In this document: positions 23,401 through 29,400 of the stretch, one piece after another
How the letters are laid out: each line of letters starts with the position of its first letter
Numbering within the stretch: position 1 is the stretch's first letter
NCBI GenBank assembly: GCA_030035585.1
Contig: CM057476.1
Coordinates: 19,328,501 to 19,392,500, forward strand
Length of the DNA: 64,000 nucleotides
Direction: 5' to 3'
DNA from: Dugong dugon
Lineage: Eukaryota > Chordata > Mammalia > Sirenia > Dugongidae
The notes under the pieces: model-generated
The model's database searches: none
Seen by the model: the letters and a program-made list of their open reading frames with translations, nothing else
What the model was told of the DNA's origin: nothing
Translations under genes and position numbers: made by a program

Positions 23401-26400
23401 AATGTAGACATAGACTTTGCATATGGAGAGGGAGTCAAGGCGATACAAAGAAACAAAAGACTGGTATCTTAGAAAAATAGGGGTAAATATTAAGGTAACC
23501 ACAAAGGAAACTAACAATCCTGCAAGTCAAAATAAAAAACTGGAAAAATACAAAGACTCAGCAAACACAAAATCAAGATTCATGAGAGGGTCTAGGGATC
23601 GGGGGCTGACACCAGTGTATGGTGTTGTGATTGCTGTGGGCTCTGCACACTTAGTGGACCGACTGCCCCACTTAGACACCACTGACGTGTCCGTTGGTCC
23701 TCAGGTGGCATCTTCAGCACGAGGGGCACCCACTGTGGGCTGGCAGAGTGTCGAGCCCTCAGGTTGGGTCTTTGCTCATGCTGGACACAGATCCTGGGCT
23801 GGTTTTCTTTTCTTTCTTTTGAGGTTTTTAAATCAATGTTTATTTTACAAAATTTCCAACATACTACAAAAGTAGAGCATTGTACAATTGTCACCATAAT
23901 CAATTTTAGAATATTTTTATCACCCACCAAAAAACCCTTTACACATTAGCAGTCACTTCCCCTACCCTCCCACCCCCCACCCACTCCAAAAAAATACTTG
24001 TTGCCCTAGGCAAACACTAATCTACTTTGTATCTCTATGGATTTGCCTATTCTGGACATTTTCTATAAATGGAATCACACAATACCTGATCTTTTGTGAC
24101 TGGCTTCTTTTATTTAGCACAGTGTTTTCAAGGTTCTTCCATGTTGTATCGTGTGTCAGCACTTCATTCCTTTTTATTACTGAACATTATTCCATTGTAT
24201 GGATATAGCACATATTGGTTATCCATCAAGTTGATGGACATTTGAGTTGTTTCTACTTCTAATTCTATCATTCCTTATTTGTGTATTTTGCTTATAAGGA
24301 AGAGCTTTCCCTTCTCCCATATACATTTCAGAATCAGCTGATCAATTTATATTTTATAAAAAGCCTGCTGGGATTATGACTGAGATTGCATTGGTCAGTT
24401 TGAGGAGAACTGACGTTTTTTTAAATATTTATTTATTTAAAAAAAAATTTTTTTTTTTAATTATACTTCAGGTGAAGGCTTACAGAACAAATAGTTTCTC
24501 ATGAAACAGTAGTACGCATATTGTTTTATGACATTGGTTAACAGCCCCACAACATGTCAACCCTCTAACTTCGAGGAGAATTGACATTTTACAATATTGA
24601 ATTTTCTAATCTATGAACATGTTACGTGTCTCCATTTATTTAAGCCTTCTTTAATTTCAACATGTATGCTTTCTAACATAGAGGTTTAAATTTACTCCTA
24701 ATTATTTTATGTGTTTTGATGCTGTTGTGAATGGAATTTTTAAAATTTTATTTTCCATTTTTTTTTTTACCACTAGTATATAGAAATACAATTGATGTCT
24801 ATATATTGACCTTGAAAAAATTTACTTATTGATTCTAGAAGTTTTATTATAGATTCCTTAGAATTCTCTATGTATGTAAACAATCATGCTGTCTGTGAAT
24901 ACAAAGCTTTATGCCTTTTATGTATTTTGCATTCGTCTGCTACATTATTTTAAATGGCAGTACAGTATTCCATTCTGTAGATGGGCCATTATTTATTTAA
25001 CTGTTCACAGTTTTGCTGTTACAAATAGTACTATGATGAACATCTTTGTAGCTGTGTCCATGGTTATTGCCTAGGATAAAATCCCAGAATTGCTGGGGCA
25101 GGTATGTAATCTTTTAGTTTTTCCAAGCTCTCCATTAGCATTTTAGTATGAGGTTGTTGTTAATAGAATGTGCTTCTAAACAAGTATGGTTATTTTAATG
25201 TTGGGCATCAAAACATTAGACTGTTTAATAACCATATATCTTCTCATTCATAAAGCCTCGAATTGAAATCCTTTCTGGGTTTCTGCAATATTTGTTTCAG
25301 AGTCCTGTTCGATTTGATACCTTTGATAGCCTTTCACTAAGTATTCCAGCTGCCACATGGGTATGTACTGATCTATGATTTATTCTGAGTCTGTTTCAGA
25401 GACATTTAAATCTAATAGACCTTTTAGGCGTTTTATGTGACTCAGGGTACTGTGTGTTACTCAGGCACATGGTCGTTTGAACCCCAGCGTAGCTTTAATG
25501 TGGTACTATGGCCTGAGGAGTCCCTGAGTGGTGCATATGATTAACGCACTCAGCTGCTAACCTAAGGTTGGCAGTTCGAGTCCACCCAGAGGTGCCTTGG
25601 AAGAAAGACCAGGCAATCTACTTCTGAAACATTAGCCATCGAAAACCCTATGGAGCACAGTTCTACTCTGACACACACACGTGGGGTTGCCTAGAGCTGG
25701 AATCAACTTGACAGCAACTGGTTAGCATGACCTTAATATGGGGGGGTAGGAAGGTGGTGTTTTTTTCTTGCTGCTTTTTTTTTTTTTTTTTTGAGTGTGT
25801 ATATGTTTATATTAATCTCAAATTCAAAGATATTTAAAACAGTGTGGAACTCCATGCTTTCCTGCAGTGTTACTTCCTCCTACTCTTGAACCTGTCAGTG
25901 ACAGCCAGTCTAGAGTGCTTTGAGTTTCTCATTTGTCCAGGAAGCATCTAGTTATGTGGGATTCCTCCTGCCATATGTCTACAGTTTCCATGTCACTCCC
26001 CACTGAGGTGTAATAATTCATTTTTTTCTCATGCTGTAGGGTCACCCACTGACCCTGGACCACTGCCTGCACCACTTCATCTCATCAGAGTCCGTGCGGG
26101 ATGTGGTGTGTGACAACTGTACAAAGGTGCGCGTTTATCCTCAGATGACATCTCTGTCTGGCCTGTGTGTCCTTATATAGTGCCTCTCACACAGCTGGCC
26201 CTGAGATTTTTTGGCCCTATCTAATAAATCTTTACAGCCACAGCCATTGGTTTGAAAATCGGCAGCCCGTGGACCAAATCTCTTTTCTCGATGAGTTTTG
26301 TTTCACCCACAGAGGGCTTAAAGAAAAAATGTCCACGTCATGCTTTGAGATGGGACCTCTCCTCTCCAGTTTGTCACAGTCCCCTCCATGCCCTGTTACT

Positions 26401-29400
26401 CACACCTTGCCTTTTTACCCATGCTGCTTGCCTGACCCCCCCCCAGCAACTGAATTTTACCCTCTAAATTAAGAGGAACTGTATGGAATAGAAAGAAGCT
26501 CTGGTGGCACCGTGGTTAAGCACTCGGCTGCTGACTGAAAGGTCAGTGGTTGGAATCCACCAGCCACTCTGTATGAGAAGGATGTGGCAGTTTGCTTCCA
26601 TTAAGATTAAAGCCAAAAGCCAAACCCATTGCCTCTGAGTCAATTCTGACTCAGAGTAAGCCTATAGGACAGAGTAGAACTGCCCCATAGGTTTTCCAAG
26701 GCTGTAATCTTTATGAAGCAGGCTGCCACCTCTTTCTCCTGTGGAGCAGCTAGTGGGTTCAAACCGCTAACCTTTCGGTTAGCAGCCAAGTGTTTAACCA
26801 CAATGCCACCAGGGCTCTTTCCGTAAAGATTACCAAAACCATACAAAACCTGTTGCCATCGAGTCGATTCCAAATCATGGCAACCCAAGGGTGTAATCTT
26901 TATGGAAGGAGCTCTGGTGGTGCAGTGAAGTGTTTGGCTGCTAACCAAAAGGTCGGCAGTTTGAATCCACCGGCCGCTCCTTGGAAACCCTTTGGGGCAG
27001 TTCTACTCTGTCCATTAGGGTCAGTATGAGTTGGAATTGACTCAACAGAAATGGGTTTGGTTTTTTGATTTCGGTGTGGAATGGAATTTTTGAAGACACA
27101 GAACAAAATAGATGACATGCCAGTGTCCGAGTTGCAGTGTTGATTCTTCATTTTCTCTTCCCGCCACCGTTAGTGTGGGTTAATTGCCAAGAGGGGTCAG
27201 TGAAAACAATTCACAAGTAACTGTGCAAATAGGTTCATTACAGCAGGTAGAAGTCTAGCGCCTTAAGTGAACACGGACCATCACCCAGGTGATGCAGCTG
27301 TAACCCCAATCTGATCTGCAGCCCTCCCCAGATGCTCTACTTCAGGCATCTTTGCAGAGAAATGTTTCTTTTATTTCAGATTGAAGCAAAAGGGATATTG
27401 AATGGAGAAAAGGTGGAACACCAGAGGACTACTTTTGTCAAACAGTTAAAACTAGGGAAGGTGAGCCCACCCCACACATTTTGTTGGCTTTGCTTTGCGG
27501 ACTTGGTGTGTCCCGCTCCTGAAATGACTTGGCTTTTTCTGGTTTCTCCCCCACCCCGTGCAGCTCCCTCAGTGCCTGTGCATCCACTTGCAGCGCCTGA
27601 GCTGGTCCAGCCACGGCACGCCCCTGAAGCGGCATGAGCACGTGCAGTTCAATGAGTTCTTGATGATGGACATCTACAAGTACCACCTCCTCGGACATAA
27701 GCTCGGCCAACATGAGCCTAAACTGAACGACGGCGCGGGGCCAGCAATAGAGCTGCAGGATGGGCCGGCCGCCCCCAAGCCAGGTGTGTGGAGCTGACTC
27801 ACTGGGAATTTGCAGCCAAGAGAAAAGGATTTTGGAAACACCCCCTTCTGTATCCTCTGTGATAGAAGGGAGCAGCTTGTGCAGTGGCTGCTTAAAATCT
27901 TGAGAACAGAAGGATCAGGGTAGGCGAGGGAAGATCTCTTAACAGAAGTTGAAGTTCTATACCAATGAGATGTACAGCTTTTTAAACTGTTACAGATGAA
28001 AGAGCGTAGGGAGAAAAGCTCAGTTTTTCTTGCTTTCTGGTCTTTTGGCTAAACAAAAATTGGCTCACATCACATCGTTCTAGGGAGTTTCTTTCTTTCT
28101 TTCTTTTTCCCCTCAATACAGTCATCTCATTTAGACAGGAAATGTCCTCGCCTCAGATCTCTGAAGGCCTTGTGTTGATACTATTTCGTTACTGAACTGT
28201 TTACTTATCTGATTCCATTACTGTCCTTATTGGAGGTTAATCATTAAATTCGGTGCCTGTGAAGCAACCGAAACCAAACCAGTCGACTCCGACTCCTGGC
28301 AAGGGTGTCAGAGTAGAACTGTGCTCCATAAGATTTACAATGGCTGATTTCTTAGAAGTCGATCACCAGGCCTTTCTTCCGAGGTGCCTGTGGCTAGACT
28401 CAAACCTCCAGCCTTTCAGTTAGCAGCTGAGCTTCTTAACTGTTTGCATCCCCCAGTGAAGCAAGGTAGCTATTATTATGCTTGATCTTACTGAAGAGAA
28501 AATGGGGGCTCCAGGAGGTTAAAGGATTGGTCCGGGGGCAAACAGCAAATGGGAGAACTGGCGCTGGAATGCAGTGTTGGGCAGTTTTTAAAAGGTGTCT
28601 TAAATGATGTATTGAGGTTTTTAGAGTTACCGGTGGGGAAACTAAAACCCAGTGACTTTAAGGCTCCAAGCCTAAACTAACCACCCACATGCTGCTTCCA
28701 GTGAGGCTGGGATTGTCTTCCCTGCACCCCACCCTTTCCCAACTTAACGTCCTTTGCCACCTTTGTTCTTTTTTGCAACCATCATTGAATGATCGGGCAA
28801 GATATCATTTTGGGGAGACTGTGTTTTGCTGCTCCTGGGCAGGTCAGCAGATTAATGTAAGGGATTGGCTGGGGCCGGGAGGAGGCACAGTCCTTGGCCC
28901 TTGTTTTCAGTCAAGTACCTCTTCACCCTAGCTTCCTCCTCTCCCGGCTAGGGTGCAAGCCCGCTTACATTCAGACCATGGTGACTCCCAGGCCCCCAGA
29001 TATGATACTTGAAAGGAAAAGAGATATAAATATCATTTTAATTTTTTAATCTATGCCCATAAACATTAATGTCATTACATGTTGGTATGCCTTAGGAGTT
29101 GACAGAATTGATGAAGAGAATGTTTAGATCAGTCGTTCTCCATAGGGGCTAAATTTTGCCCCCCCCCCCCCCCCCCCCCCCCCCGGAAACACTGGGCAAT
29201 GTCTGGAAACATGTTTATTGTCACACCTGGAGTAGGGAGGACTACTAGCATCTAGTGGGTAGAGACCAGAGATGCTTCTAAATATCCTACAATGCATAGG
29301 ACAGCCACGGCAACAAAGAATTATCCAGCCCGAAATGTCGATAGTGCCAAGGTTGAGAAACCTTGGTTTAAGTCAGAAAGCCAGTAAGTTAGCTACGGCT

